From Mesorhizobium_G sp050247155 (GTDB taxonomy: Bacteria; Pseudomonadota; Alphaproteobacteria; Rhizobiales; Rhizobiaceae), in assembly GCA_050247155.1 (NCBI GenBank), contig JBFWUS010000025.1, positions 1 through 64,000 of the forward strand: a DNA stretch of 64,000 nt. The letters are read 5' to 3'. Positions 23,857 through 33,800 of the stretch are shown here, piece after piece. The notes under the pieces are model-generated. The model had not been told where the DNA came from and made no database searches. It saw nothing but the letters and a program-made list of their open reading frames with translations. The position numbers and the translations under genes are program-made. Numbering within the stretch: the stretch's first letter is position 1; each line of letters opens with the position of its first letter.

Positions 23857-24990
23857 TTCGATGCGGTCGGTCGCCTCGACCATTTCAGCGGGGCTGCCGG
23901 CATAAGAGAATCGCATCGTACGATGCCCGGCGAGCGGGTCGAAGTCGCGGCCGGGCGTAGCCGCGACATGGGCTTCGGCCAACATGCGCTTCGCAAAGGC
24001 CATGCTGTCGTTGGTCAATTGCGAGACATCGCAATAGGCATAAAACGCCCCGTCCATCGGCGCGGCTAGCCGAAAGCCAAGCTCCGGCAAACGCTTCATC
24101 AGCAATTGGCGGTTCTCGGCATAACGCGCCTTGACCGCTTCGAGCTCGACCGTCGCGTCAAACGCCGCGATCGCCGCGATCTGCGACAGTTCCGGCGCGG
24201 AAATGTAAAGGCTCTGCTGAACGCGCTCGACGGGGCGAACAAGGGCTTCGGGCAACACCATCCAGCCGATCCGCCAGCCCGTCATGCAATAATATTTCGA
24301 GAAGGAATTGATCACGACGACGTCATCATCGAACTGCAAAGCCGTCACGTCTGGCCCCGCGTAGGAGAGGCGGTGATAGATCTCGTCCGAGATCACGGCG
24401 ATTCCCAGTTCGCTCGCGGTTTCGATCAAGGCCTTGAGGTCGGCTTCCGGGATGAGCGCGCCGGTCGGATTTGCTGGGCTGGCGAACAGTACGCCTTTCA
24501 CAGGCTTTTCCGTATGGGCAGCGCGCAGATGGTTTGCGTGCAGATACGCATCGTTGCCAAGTTCGATCTCGACGACGTCGATGCCCAGCGCTGCCATGAT
24601 GTTGCGATAGGCAGGATAGCCGGGCGCTGCGATTGCCACGCGGTCCCCGGCATCGAACATCGACAGGAAGGCGAGATTGAAGGCCGCCGACGAGCCGGTA
24701 GTCACGACAATCCTCTGTGGCTGCACGTCGACGCGATAGTGCTCCGCATAGTGCCGCGAAATTGCCTCGCGCAATCCAGCCAGACCCAGTGAGTCGGTGT
24801 AGCCGATCTTGCCGTCACGCAGGCCACGCGCAGCCGCCACGCGTACAGCGCTCGGAGCCGGGTCAGATGGTTGCCCGACGGCCATCGATACGACATTGAT
24901 GCCTTGGCGCCTCAGCCGGTTAGCTTCCGCCAGCACGTCCATGGCGTGAAACGGCTCGACATCGCCGCGTCTGGAGATCGAAATGGCCAT
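23842..24990 (-). CDS. PLP-dependent aminotransferase, class I/II
   Basis: The 382-residue fold-type I enzyme has AVGQPSDPAP near the start, YTDSLGLAGLREAIS, SPANPTGALI, SDEIYHRLSY and NSFSKYYCMTGWRIGW with the PLP lysine at 232, followed by RFSYAGSPAEM with the carboxylate-binding Arg. It moves an amino group between an amino acid and a 2-oxo acid in the cytoplasm. The sequence resembles aspartate/aromatic-type aminotransferases but the substrate cannot be read from the motifs. The start at 24990 (MAISISRRGD) follows the family's usual N-terminus. It is divergent from the M48 protease gene. Confidence 0.88.
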   Translation of the reverse strand: MAISISRRGDVEPFHAMDVLAEANRLRRQGINVVSMAVGQPSDPAPSAVRVAAARGLRDGKIGYTDSLGLAGLREAISRHYAEHYRVDVQPQRIVVTTGSSAAFNLAFLSMFDAGDRVAIAAPGYPAYRNIMAALGIDVVEIELGNDAYLHANHLRAAHTEKPVKGVLFASPANPTGALIPEADLKALIETASELGIAVISDEIYHRLSYAGPDVTALQFDDDVVVINSFSKYYCMTGWRIGWMVLPEALVRPVERVQQSLYISAPELSQIAAIAAFDATVELEAVKARYAENRQLLMKRLPELGFRLAAPMDGAFYAYCDVSQLTNDSMAFAKRMLAEAHVAATPGRDFDPLAGHRTMRFSYAGSPAEMVEATDRIERWLR

Positions 24991-25114
24991 GCTGCTCCTT
25001 GCCGGCATCAGATGCGCCGCACAATTGCCCGATTGGTGTGAGGATCACAAGTTGATGAATTTCGGCCGGCGCGCTTTCCAAGATTCGCGCTGTCGTCTAG
25101 GGCTCTTCCGACCG

Positions 25115-26518
25115 ATGCAGACAGCCAGCCAGACATATGTTTTCGCCGATAAACTGCGCCGCGCCGCGGGCGTCGCGCTGCTCGCTGCCGCGACGGTTTT
25201 TGGCTCGATATCCAGCGCACAGTCGCAAGGTCGCGTTCCGGTCGTGCGCGATGCCGAGATCGAGGCTCTGGTGAGGGACTATGCTCGTCCCATTCTTAAG
25301 GCGGCCGGCCTGAGCTCCGGCGTCGACATCATCCTTGTCAACGATCAGTCCTTTAATGCGTTCGTTGCCGGCCGGCGCATGTTCATCAACACCGGCGCAC
25401 TGTTGTCAGCGGATACGCCCAACGAGATCATCGGCGTCATCGCGCACGAAGCCGGCCACCTTGCGGGCGGCCATCAGGATCGGCTGCGCCAGCAATTGGC
25501 GCGCGCCCAGACCATGGCGATCGTCGGCACCTTGCTTGGCATCGGAGCAGTCGCGGCGGGAGCCGCCACCGACAATCCCGAAATCGGTCAGGCCGGTATG
25601 GGCATTGCCGGCGGATCGGCCGAATTCGCACGTCGCGGCTTGATGGGCTACCAGCGCACGGAAGAAGCGACTGCCGATCGCTCGGCGATCCGCTATCTCG
25701 AGGCAACGGGTCAGTCCGGAAAGGGCATGATCAAGACGTTCCAGCGCTTCCAAAGCGCCTTGTCGTTGTCGGGAGCCCGGGTCGATCCGTACCAGATCAG
25801 CCATCCCATGCCGCGTGACCGCATCGCCAACTTGGAAACCTTGGTCACGCAGAGCGCCTATTACGAAAAACCGGATTCAGAGACCTTGCAGCAGCGCCAC
25901 GACATGATGCGCGCCAAGATCGCTATCTTCACGCAGGGCCAGGCGGGGTTGTCGCGACTGGCGCGACGCAAGCTCGACCCGTTGGCGAAACAGTATGGCG
26001 ACGCGCTCGCCGCTTATCTGTACGGCAGTCCGAAGGCGGCCGCGGCCAAGGCGGATGCGCTCATCAAGGCGCAACCCAAGAGCCCCTATTTCCAGGAACT
26101 GCGTGGCGACGCGATGATGAAGGCCAACCGGCCGAAAGACGCGGCGGAGTCCTATGCAAAGGCCGTCAAGCTCGACCCGGCTCGGTCTGGAATCCTGCAG
26201 ATCGCGCTCGGTCAGGCCTATCTCGCGATGGGCAATGCGGCAGCGACCGAGAAGGCGGTGAGCACGCTGAAGCTCGGTCTGGCCAGGGACAAGGAAAACG
26301 CGGCTGGCTACCAATATCTGGCTCAAGCCTATGGTCAGCTCGGCAATGTCGGCGAGGCGGAGCTCGCGATCGCCGACCAGAATTTCTACAATGGCAACTA
26401 TTTCGAAGCACAGGTGTTCGCCACACGCGCTCAGCAGAAACTGAAGCGCGGCACGCCGGCCTGGCTTCGCGCGCAAGACATCATTTCATTCAAGGCGCCA
26501 CGCAAGAAGCGGGGCTGA
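25115..26518 (+). CDS. M48 family metalloprotease with TPR domain (BepA-like)
   Basis: The 467-residue protein has a signal-like N-terminus ending near SISSAQSQG. The metalloprotease motif HEAGH (111-115) lies in VIAHEAGHLAGGH, and the third zinc ligand is in EEATADRSAIRYL. The C-terminal half (about 330-460) is made of TPR helices (AAESYAKAVKLDPARS, AAGYQYLAQAYGQLGN). This matches BepA/YfgC, a periplasmic protease-chaperone for outer-membrane protein assembly. The DsbA-family gene follows 30 bases later on the same strand, so the two form a likely envelope-quality operon. Confidence 0.9.
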   Translation: MQTASQTYVFADKLRRAAGVALLAAATVFGSISSAQSQGRVPVVRDAEIEALVRDYARPILKAAGLSSGVDIILVNDQSFNAFVAGRRMFINTGALLSADTPNEIIGVIAHEAGHLAGGHQDRLRQQLARAQTMAIVGTLLGIGAVAAGAATDNPEIGQAGMGIAGGSAEFARRGLMGYQRTEEATADRSAIRYLEATGQSGKGMIKTFQRFQSALSLSGARVDPYQISHPMPRDRIANLETLVTQSAYYEKPDSETLQQRHDMMRAKIAIFTQGQAGLSRLARRKLDPLAKQYGDALAAYLYGSPKAAAAKADALIKAQPKSPYFQELRGDAMMKANRPKDAAESYAKAVKLDPARSGILQIALGQAYLAMGNAAATEKAVSTLKLGLARDKENAAGYQYLAQAYGQLGNVGEAELAIADQNFYNGNYFEAQVFATRAQQKLKRGTPAWLRAQDIISFKAPRKKRG

Positions 26519-26548
26519 ACGTCCGCCCATGGCGCAGAAGAGGTTCTT

Positions 26549-27364
26549 ATGAACAAGGCAATTTTATTGGGTTCGGTGAGCGCCCTTGTTGCGGCGGGCA
26601 CGTTGGCGGCCGGGTTCTACGCGGCAAAACCGACGATCGCCGTTGCGCAGCAGCAACCGCAGGTCATTGCCGCTGCGGGCAGCGATCTGCAGCAAAAGGA
26701 AATCGAAGAGATCGTCCGCAATTATCTGCTGAAGAACCCGGAAATTCTCGTCGAAGTCCAGACTGCGCTGGAGCAGAAACAGAAAGAGGAGCAGCGCGTC
26801 GCCAGCCTGCAAACGATCCAGCAGTCCAAGGAGCTGATCTACAGCTCCGCCGCCGATGGTGTGATCGGCAACCCCAACGGCAAAACGACCATCGTCGAGT
26901 TCTATGACTACAATTGCGGCTTCTGCAAACGCGCCATCACCGACATGCAGGAACTCGTGAAAGCCGACCCGGACCTTCGTTTTGTATTGAAGGAATTGCC
27001 GATCCTCGGTCCCGACTCGCAGAAGGCGCATGTCGTGGCGCAGGCCTTCAAGCATTTGATGCCGGAGAAATATTCCGAGTTCCACATGCGGCTGCTTGGC
27101 GGCGAAACGCGCGCCACGGAAGAAACCGCCATGCTGGTTGCCACCTCGCTCGGCGCGGACGAAGCCAAGATGCGCGAAGAGATGAAGAACCCGGAAATTC
27201 AGAAGGGTTTTGACGCCACCTACGAGCTGGCCAACAAGCTGTCGATCACCGGTACGCCGTCCTATGTCGTGGGTGACGAGGTGGTTTTCGGCGCTCTCGG
27301 TCAGGATGTGCTGCGCGAAAAGATCGCCTCAGCGCGCGCCGCCTGCCAGACGGCCGCTTGCTAG
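26549..27364 (+). CDS. DsbA-family thiol oxidoreductase
   Basis: The 271-residue exported protein has an N-terminal hydrophobic anchor or signal (ILLGSVSALVAAGTLAAGFYAA). A helical region (48-100, IEEIVRNYLLKNPEILVEVQ) precedes a thioredoxin fold with active site CGFC (123-126) in EFYDYNCGFCKRA, and the cis-proline motif TGTPSYVVG. The N-terminal helical region is typical of the ScsC/BdbD-like group, which can be oxidases or isomerases. It follows the BepA-like protease gene and probably acts on disulfides of envelope proteins. Confidence 0.92.
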   Translation: MNKAILLGSVSALVAAGTLAAGFYAAKPTIAVAQQQPQVIAAAGSDLQQKEIEEIVRNYLLKNPEILVEVQTALEQKQKEEQRVASLQTIQQSKELIYSSAADGVIGNPNGKTTIVEFYDYNCGFCKRAITDMQELVKADPDLRFVLKELPILGPDSQKAHVVAQAFKHLMPEKYSEFHMRLLGGETRATEETAMLVATSLGADEAKMREEMKNPEIQKGFDATYELANKLSITGTPSYVVGDEVVFGALGQDVLREKIASARAACQTAAC

Positions 27365-27488
27365 GCGGCCATATCAGCCGAAACATCAGCTTTTGCTGTT
27401 GTGGATAGCCAAACTTAGCGCTTGCGCCCTTTGCGCTGGGAAATAAGGCGACTATAGAGGGTCGGCTTCGCAGACCGCAAAGGCAACG

Positions 27489-27932
27489 ATGGCGAATACG
27501 GTTTTCGTTCTGAACGGACCCAATCTGAACACGCTGGGCAAGCGTGAGCCCGGCATCTATGGCGGGCAGACGCTCGAATCGATCGGCGAGGATTGCGTCA
27601 AGGCCGGCAAGTCGCTTGGCTTCGACATCGATTTTCGCCAAACAAACCATGAAGGCGAGCTGGTCTCCTGGATTCACGAAGCCGGTGATAGAGCGGCTGG
27701 CGTCGTGCTCAATGCTGGAGCCTATACGCACACCTCGATCGCACTGCATGACGCGATCCGCGCAATGGCGCCGCTGCCGATCATTGAAGTGCATCTTTCC
27801 AACATCCACGCCCGCGAGCCGTTCCGGCACAAGTCGATGATCGCGCCGGTCGCCGTGGGCATGATTTGCGGCTTCGGGCCGCTCGGTTACACTTTGGCCC
27901 TCCAGGCGCTCGCCGCCCGGATCGCGGCCTGA
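27489..27932 (+). CDS. aroQ: 3-dehydroquinate dehydratase, type II
   Basis: The 147-residue enzyme removes water from 3-dehydroquinate in the shikimate pathway in the cytoplasm. The start (FVLNGPNLNTLGKREPGIYG) has the type II signature with catalytic Tyr24. NAGAYTHTSIALHDA and EVHLSNIHAREPFRHKS supply substrate-binding residues and the catalytic His. Its length is standard for the dodecameric type II enzyme. accB and accC follow, an order common in alphaproteobacteria. Confidence 0.97.
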   Translation: MANTVFVLNGPNLNTLGKREPGIYGGQTLESIGEDCVKAGKSLGFDIDFRQTNHEGELVSWIHEAGDRAAGVVLNAGAYTHTSIALHDAIRAMAPLPIIEVHLSNIHAREPFRHKSMIAPVAVGMICGFGPLGYTLALQALAARIAA

Positions 27933-27955
27933 AAGAACAAACAGAAGGCTTTGAA

Positions 27956-28411
27956 ATGGCAACGAAAAAGTCCGACGTCGACCAGCAGCTGATTCGTGAT
28001 CTTGCGGGCATCCTGCACGACACAAACCTGACCGAGATCGAGGTCGAGCTTGGCGATCTGAAGATCCGGGTGTCGCGCGGCGGCACGGCTGTTCAGGCTT
28101 ATGCCGCGCCGATGCCGGTCGCGGCGGCGCCCCAAGCAGCGCCCGTCGCAGCAGCCGCCCCAGCTGCCGACCTGGCCAAGAACGCGGTTGCATCGCCGAT
28201 GGTCGGGACAGCCTATCTCTCGCCCTCGCCCGGCGCAAAGCCGTTCATCGAGGTCGGGCAAACCATCAAGGAAGGCCAGACGCTGCTGATCATCGAAGCC
28301 ATGAAGACGATGAACCAAATCCCTTCACCCCGCTCCGGCACCGTCAAAGCGATCCTTTTCGAAGACGCCCAGCCGGTGGAATATGGCGAGCCGCTCGTGG
28401 TGATCGAGTAG
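27956..28411 (+). CDS. accB: Acetyl-CoA carboxylase biotin carboxyl carrier protein
   Basis: The 151-residue carrier holds biotin on Lys117 in the motif EAMKTMNQI and carries CO2 from biotin carboxylase to the carboxyltransferase for malonyl-CoA synthesis. The N-terminal part (LIRDLAGILHDTNLTEIEVE) is followed by an Ala/Pro-rich linker (about 50-70) and the biotinyl domain. The start at 27956 is chosen because an upstream extension would overlap aroQ. It is four bases from accC, so the two are co-transcribed. Confidence 0.97.
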   Translation: MATKKSDVDQQLIRDLAGILHDTNLTEIEVELGDLKIRVSRGGTAVQAYAAPMPVAAAPQAAPVAAAAPAADLAKNAVASPMVGTAYLSPSPGAKPFIEVGQTIKEGQTLLIIEAMKTMNQIPSPRSGTVKAILFEDAQPVEYGEPLVVIE

Positions 28412-28415
28412 CGGC

Positions 28416-29759
28416 ATGTTCCAGAAGATCCTCATAGCCAACCGGGGCGAGATCGCGCTTCGCGTGCTGCGTGCCTGCAAGGAGCTCGGCATTCAGACCG
28501 TCGTCGTGCATTCGACCGCCGACGCTGACGCCATGCATGTTCGGCTCGCCGACGAAAGCGTGTGCATCGGCCCGCCGCCGTCGCGCGAAAGCTATCTGAA
28601 CATCCATCAGATCGTCGCCGCCTGCGAAATCACTGGGGCTGATGCCGTACATCCAGGCTACGGCTTCCTGTCGGAAAACGCGAAATTCGCCGACATTCTC
28701 GCCGCGCACAATATCACCTTCATCGGCCCGTCCGGCGACCATATCCGAATCATGGGCGACAAGATCGAGGCCAAGCGCACCGCAAAGCGTCTCGGCATCC
28801 CTTGCGTTCCCGGCTCCGACGGCGCCATCAACGACGAGGCGGAAGCCAAGCGGGTTGCTGCCGAAATCGGCTATCCGGTCATCATCAAGGCTGCGGCTGG
28901 TGGCGGCGGGCGCGGCATGAAGGTTGCCCGCAACGAGGACGATCTGGAGATCGCGCTGGCCACAGCCAAGACCGAAGCCGGTGCGGCCTTCGGCGACGAC
29001 GCCGTCTACATTGAAAAGTACCTTGAAAAGCCGCGCCACATCGAGTTGCAGGTGTTCGGCGACGGCGCCGGCCATGGCGTGCATCTCGGCGAGCGCGACT
29101 GCTCCTTGCAGCGCCGCCACCAAAAAGTTTGGGAAGAAGCCCTGTCGCCGGCTCTCAACGACAGCGAGCGGCAAAAAATCGGCAAGGTTGTCGCCGATGC
29201 GGTCGCCGAGCTCGGCTATTCCGGCGCGGGTACTATCGAGTTTCTCTACGAAAACGGCGAGTTCTATTTCATCGAGATGAACACCCGCCTCCAGGTCGAG
29301 CACCCGGTCACCGAGGCGATCACCGGCATCGACCTCGTGCACGAGCAGATCCGGGTCGCGTCCGGCGGTGGGTTGTCGGTGAAGCAGAGCGATATCCGAT
29401 TCCAGGGCCACGCCATCGAATGCCGTATCAATGCCGAAGACCCGCGCACTTTTGCGCCCTCGCCCGGCACGATCACGCATTTCCATACGCCGGGCGGACT
29501 CGGTATCCGCGTCGATTCCGGCGTCTATTCCGGCTACCGAATCCCGCCCTACTACGACAGCCTGATCGGCAAGCTGATCGTGCATGGCCGCAACCGCATC
29601 GAATGCATGATGCGCCTGCGCCGGGCGCTCGACGAATTCGTCGTCGACGGTATCAAGACGACGCTGCCGCTATTCCGCGATCTCGTCGGCAATCCAGACA
29701 TCGCCAATGGCGACTACGACATCCACTGGCTGGAGAAATATCTAGCCAAGTCGGAGTAG
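28416..29759 (+). CDS. accC: Acetyl-CoA carboxylase, biotin carboxylase subunit
   Basis: The 447-residue ATP-grasp enzyme carboxylates biotin on AccB. It opens MFQKILIANRGEIALRVLRA, with the ATP loop KAAAGGGGRGMK, ERDCSLQRRHQKV, and FIEMNTRLQVEHPVTE, which holds the metal- and bicarbonate-binding residues. Length and motifs are standard. It acts in the cytoplasm with AccB and the separately encoded AccAD, the committed step of fatty-acid synthesis. Confidence 0.98.
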   Translation: MFQKILIANRGEIALRVLRACKELGIQTVVVHSTADADAMHVRLADESVCIGPPPSRESYLNIHQIVAACEITGADAVHPGYGFLSENAKFADILAAHNITFIGPSGDHIRIMGDKIEAKRTAKRLGIPCVPGSDGAINDEAEAKRVAAEIGYPVIIKAAAGGGGRGMKVARNEDDLEIALATAKTEAGAAFGDDAVYIEKYLEKPRHIELQVFGDGAGHGVHLGERDCSLQRRHQKVWEEALSPALNDSERQKIGKVVADAVAELGYSGAGTIEFLYENGEFYFIEMNTRLQVEHPVTEAITGIDLVHEQIRVASGGGLSVKQSDIRFQGHAIECRINAEDPRTFAPSPGTITHFHTPGGLGIRVDSGVYSGYRIPPYYDSLIGKLIVHGRNRIECMMRLRRALDEFVVDGIKTTLPLFRDLVGNPDIANGDYDIHWLEKYLAKSE

Positions 29760-29765
29760 CCGTGC

Positions 29766-30006
29766 GTCCTTCGAGGCTCGCCCTTCGATGGTTATGCTGA
29801 ACTCTTCAACGCCATGCAGGATCGCACCTCAGGATGAGGACCGGCGCGGATGTACGAGCAATCGTCCAAGATGGTACAATTCCGCTCGTGTGATCGCCGC
29901 GATATCGACGATTAGCGAATGCGCGCACGCCGATCCTCATCCTGAGGTGCGAGCGCCCGCCGCCAGCGCCGGTTACGCGTTCCTCGCGGCGTGAGCCTCG
30001 AAAGAC
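29766..30006. repeat. Nested inverted-repeat intergenic element
   Basis: Outer arms GTCCTTCGAGGCTCGC (29766-29781) and GTGAGCCTCGAAAGAC (29991-30006) match at 14 of 16 positions. Inner arms (29822-29846 and 29928-29952, core CACCTCAGGATGAGGA) match at nearly all positions. The whole accC-aat gap can fold into one long branched stem. It looks like a rhizobial intergenic palindromic element of about 240 bases. Confidence 0.75.
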
Positions 30007-30012
30007 GAACTG

Positions 30013-30630
30013 ATGGCCCGTCCCTTCGCCCCCGGCCACCGTATTCCGCCGGACCTTCTGCTGAAGGCTTATGCCTCCGGCGTGTTTCCCATGGCGGAAA
30101 GCGCCGATGACCCGGAAGTGTTCTGGGTGCAGCCTGAAGCGCGCGGCATCATCCCGCTCGACGATTTCCATATTCCGAAAAGCCTTGCGAAGGTCGTTCG
30201 ACAGGGCCGGTTTGACATTCGCTTCGACCATGATTTCGAGGCGGTGATCGCCGCCTGCGCGGAAAGCCGGGCCATACGCCCGACGACCTGGATCAACGGC
30301 CCCATCAAGGAAGCTTATGCGGAGCTGTTCCGGCGTGGGCATTGCCACACGGTTGAGGCCTGGCGCGAGGGTCGGCTTGTCGGCGGGCTGTATGGCGTCA
30401 CGCTCGGCCGGGCCTTCTTCGGCGAAAGCATGTTTTCGCGCGAGACGGACGCCTCGAAAGTTTGTCTGGTGCATCTGGTCGAGCGATTGCGAACGCATGG
30501 CTTCGATTTGCTCGATACGCAGTTCACGACCGATCACCTGAAGCGTTTTGGGGCAGTCGACGTGCCGAGGAAGCGATACGAGAAGCTGCTGACGGAAGCG
30601 GTTGCCGGTGAACCGGCGGTTTTCCGGTGA
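30013..30630 (+). CDS. aat: Leucyl/phenylalanyl-tRNA--protein transferase
   Basis: The 205-residue enzyme adds Leu or Phe from aminoacyl-tRNA to proteins with N-terminal Lys or Arg, marking them for ClpS/ClpAP degradation. The start (PPDLLLKAYASGVFPMAESADD) and the motifs WVQPEARGIIPLDDFHI, RPTTWI, GLYGVTLGRAFFGESMFSRE and FDLLDTQFTTDHLKRFGA are diagnostic. Length is standard. It stands alone between two palindromic repeat elements. Confidence 0.97.
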   Translation: MARPFAPGHRIPPDLLLKAYASGVFPMAESADDPEVFWVQPEARGIIPLDDFHIPKSLAKVVRQGRFDIRFDHDFEAVIAACAESRAIRPTTWINGPIKEAYAELFRRGHCHTVEAWREGRLVGGLYGVTLGRAFFGESMFSRETDASKVCLVHLVERLRTHGFDLLDTQFTTDHLKRFGAVDVPRKRYEKLLTEAVAGEPAVFR

Positions 30631-30635
30631 GCGCC

Positions 30636-30804
30636 TGACCCTCCCCCTTGCGGGGAGGGTCGATCCCGAGCTTGCGAGGGATCGGGGTGGGGGTGGAGGG
30701 ATAGCCCGAGGCATCGATGTTTTGTCACTAGCCCCACCCCGTCTCACGATCGCTTGCTTCGCAAGATGATCGCTCGCCGACCCTCCCCACAAGGGGGAGG
30801 GTGA
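30636..30804. repeat. Palindromic repeat element between aat and dnaE
   Basis: A left arm (30636-30662, core ACCCTCCCCCTTGCGGGG) and a right arm (30778-30804, core CCCTCCCCACAAGGGGGA) are inverted copies differing at about one position. Inner GGGGTGGGG/CCCCACCCC pairing extends the fold. Each arm is itself a small hairpin. The core wording is shared with the element at 60043-60215. It lies between convergent genes and may double as a terminator. Confidence 0.75.
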
Positions 30805-30811
30805 ACGACGC

Positions 30812-33800
30812 CTACACCAACTCCACCTCGACCACGCCCGGCACCGCGCGCATGGCCGAAGCCACGCGATTGTCGAATTTGTAGCGGTCGGCGAGTTCGA
30901 TCTCGACTTCGCCCTGCCCTTCGCCCTTGATCATGATGAAGGACACCTGGCCCTCGCCACGCACGCCGAGCTGTCCGGCCAGCGTGTTCAGCGGTCCGGC
31001 GTCACGCAGGAAGATGCGCATGGTTTTTTGCACCTGGCTGGCGACGTCATCGAGCGGGCGCGCTTTGTTGATGCGAAGATTGACGCCTTCGGGGCGGTTC
31101 TCGGCCGCAACCTCGATCACCAACGATCTGCCCGGCTCCAGAAGATCACGATACTGCGCCAGCGTCTCGGCAAAGAGCACCGCCTCATATTGGCCGGTCA
31201 TGTCGGAGAAATTGACGACACCCATCTTGTTGCCGGTGCGGGTCTTGCGCTCCTGTTTCGACGTCACGGTGCCGGCTAGGCGTCCAGCTGTCGCGCCACC
31301 TTTCACCGCTGCTTCGAACTGCGCCCAGTTCTGGACGCGGAGCCGCGCGAGCGCCGTCTTGTATTCGTCCAGTGGGTGCGCCGATAAATAGAAGCCGACG
31401 ACCTGAAACTCGCGGTGCAACCGATCTGCCGGCAGCCATGGTTCGGCGGCAGGCAGGCGGATGGCTTCCGGCTTGGCGCCGCCGCCGGCGCCGAAAATGT
31501 CGATCTGGTCACTCGTGGAACTCGCCTGCGCGAAGGCCGCCGCCCGCATGATAGCTTCGACCCCGGCCATCATCTGCGCTCGGTCGCGGCCGAAACAATC
31601 GAGCGCGCCGGCCATGATCAGGCTTTCGAAGACACGTTTGCCCACGATGCGTGGATCGACGCGCTGCGCGAAATCGTCGAGGTTGGCGAATGGCCGGTCC
31701 TTGCGCTTCTCGACGATATGCTCAACGGCTGCGTCGCCGATGCCCTTGATCGCCGAAAGCGCGTAAAAAATCTTGTTCTCGCCCACCTCGAAATCGCGGA
31801 ATGAGGTCATGACGGAGGGCGGCACCACCTCGATGCCGAGACGCATCGCGTCCTGGCGGAAATCAGCCAGCTTGTCGGTATTCGACATGTCGAGCGTCAT
31901 CGACGCAGCCAGGAATTCGACTGGATGATGCGTCTTCAGATAGGCCGTCTGGTAGGACACGACCGCATAGGCGGCCGCGTGCGACTTGTTGAAACCGTAG
32001 TCGGCGAATTTTGCCAGCAGATCGAAGATGAAGTCCGATTGCTGCTTCGACACGCCGCGCTCAACGGCACCCGTGACGAAGCGTTCGCGCTGCTGGTCCA
32101 TCTCGGCGCGGATTTTCTTGCCCATGGCGCGGCGCAGGATGTCGGCTTCGCCAAGCGTATAGCCGGCGAGTTCCTGGGCAATCTGCATCACCTGTTCCTG
32201 GTAGACGATAACGCCTTGCGTCTCGGCCACCAGATGGTCGATCTTGGGATGGATCGAGGCGATTTCCTCTTCCTTGTGCTTGCGCGCGTTATAGGTCGGG
32301 ATGTTTTCCATCGGCCCCGGACGATAGAGCGCCACCAGCGCGATGATATCCTCGATTTGGTCGGGCTTCATGCCGAGCAGCGCCTTGCGCATGCCCGCGC
32401 TTTCCACCTGGAACACACCCACGACTTCGCCGCGTGACAGCATCTCGTAGGTTTTCTGGTCGTCCAGCGGGATTTTTAGCGGGTCGATCTCGATGCCGCG
32501 CCGCTTGAGCAATTTCACCGCCGTCTCGATGACGGTGAGCGTCTTCAGGCCGAGGAAGTCGAATTTAACGAGGCCCGCCTCCTCGACCATCTTCATGTTG
32601 AACTGGGTGACTGGCATGTCCGAGCGCGGATCGCGGTACATCGGCACCAGTTCCGACAGCGGCCGGTCGCCGATGACGATGCCGGCGGCGTGCGTCGATG
32701 CGTGGCGGTAGAGCCCCTCCAGCTTCTGCGCGATGTCGAGCAGCGTCTGGACGATCGGTTCTTTCTCCGCCTCCTCCGCAAAGCGCGGCTCGCCCTCGAT
32801 GGCCTTGGCCAGCGTCACCGGGTTGGCCGGGTTCTGCGGCACCATCTTGCACAGCCGGTCGACTTGGCCATAAGGCATCTGCAGCACGCGGCCGACATCG
32901 CGCAACACGGCGCGGGCCTGCAAGGTTCCGAAGGTGATGATCTGCGCCACCTGCTCGCGGCCGTAGCGTTCCTGCACGTAGCGGATCACCTCTTCGCGGC
33001 GGTCCTGGCAGAAATCGATGTCAAAGTCCGGCATCGACACGCGGTCGGGGTTCAAGAAGCGCTCGAATAGCAGTGAGAACCGCAGCGGGTCGATGTCGGT
33101 AATTGTCAGTGCGTAAGCGACCAGCGAGCCTGCGCCCGAACCGCGCCCCGGACCGACCGGGATCTGGTGCGCCTTGGCCCACTTGATGAAATCGGCGACG
33201 ATGAGGAAGTAACCGGGGAACTTCATGCGCTCGATGACGCCGAGCTCGAACTCCAGCCGCTCCTCATATTGTTCCCGGGTAAAACCTTCGGTCAGGCCGA
33301 GTGTCGCGATGCGCTCGGCCAGACCCTCGCGCGCCTGCTTGCGCAGCTCCTCGGCCTCGGCCTGCGCTGGGTCCGAGCCTTGGCTGGCACCGGTGGTGAA
33401 GTAAGGCAGGATCGGCTTGCGCTTGCTCGGATAATAGGAGCAGCGACGGGCGATCTCGATCGTGTTTTCGATCGCCTCCGGCAGGTCGGCGAACAGCGCC
33501 GCCATTTCGGCGGCGCTTTTCAGATAGTTGTCCGGGGTCAGACGTCGGCGGTCATCGACCGCGATGACCGAGCCTTCGGCGATAGCGATCAGTGCATCAT
33601 GCGCGTCAAAATCCTCGCGGGTGCGGAAAAAAGTCTCGTTGGTGGCGACCAGAGGGAGTTCGTGGCGATAGGCCAGCTCGATGGTCATTTGCTCAATGGC
33701 GCGGTCATAATCGCTCATGCGTTCGAGTTCGATATAGAGCCGGTCCCCAAAGAGTTCTTTGAGCCGCAGCAGGCGGCTTTCGGCAAGCTCGCCATGATCG

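Noticed and set aside
28344..29585. Long open frame antisense to accC
   Set aside because: Composition is that of an antisense shadow and accC is certain.
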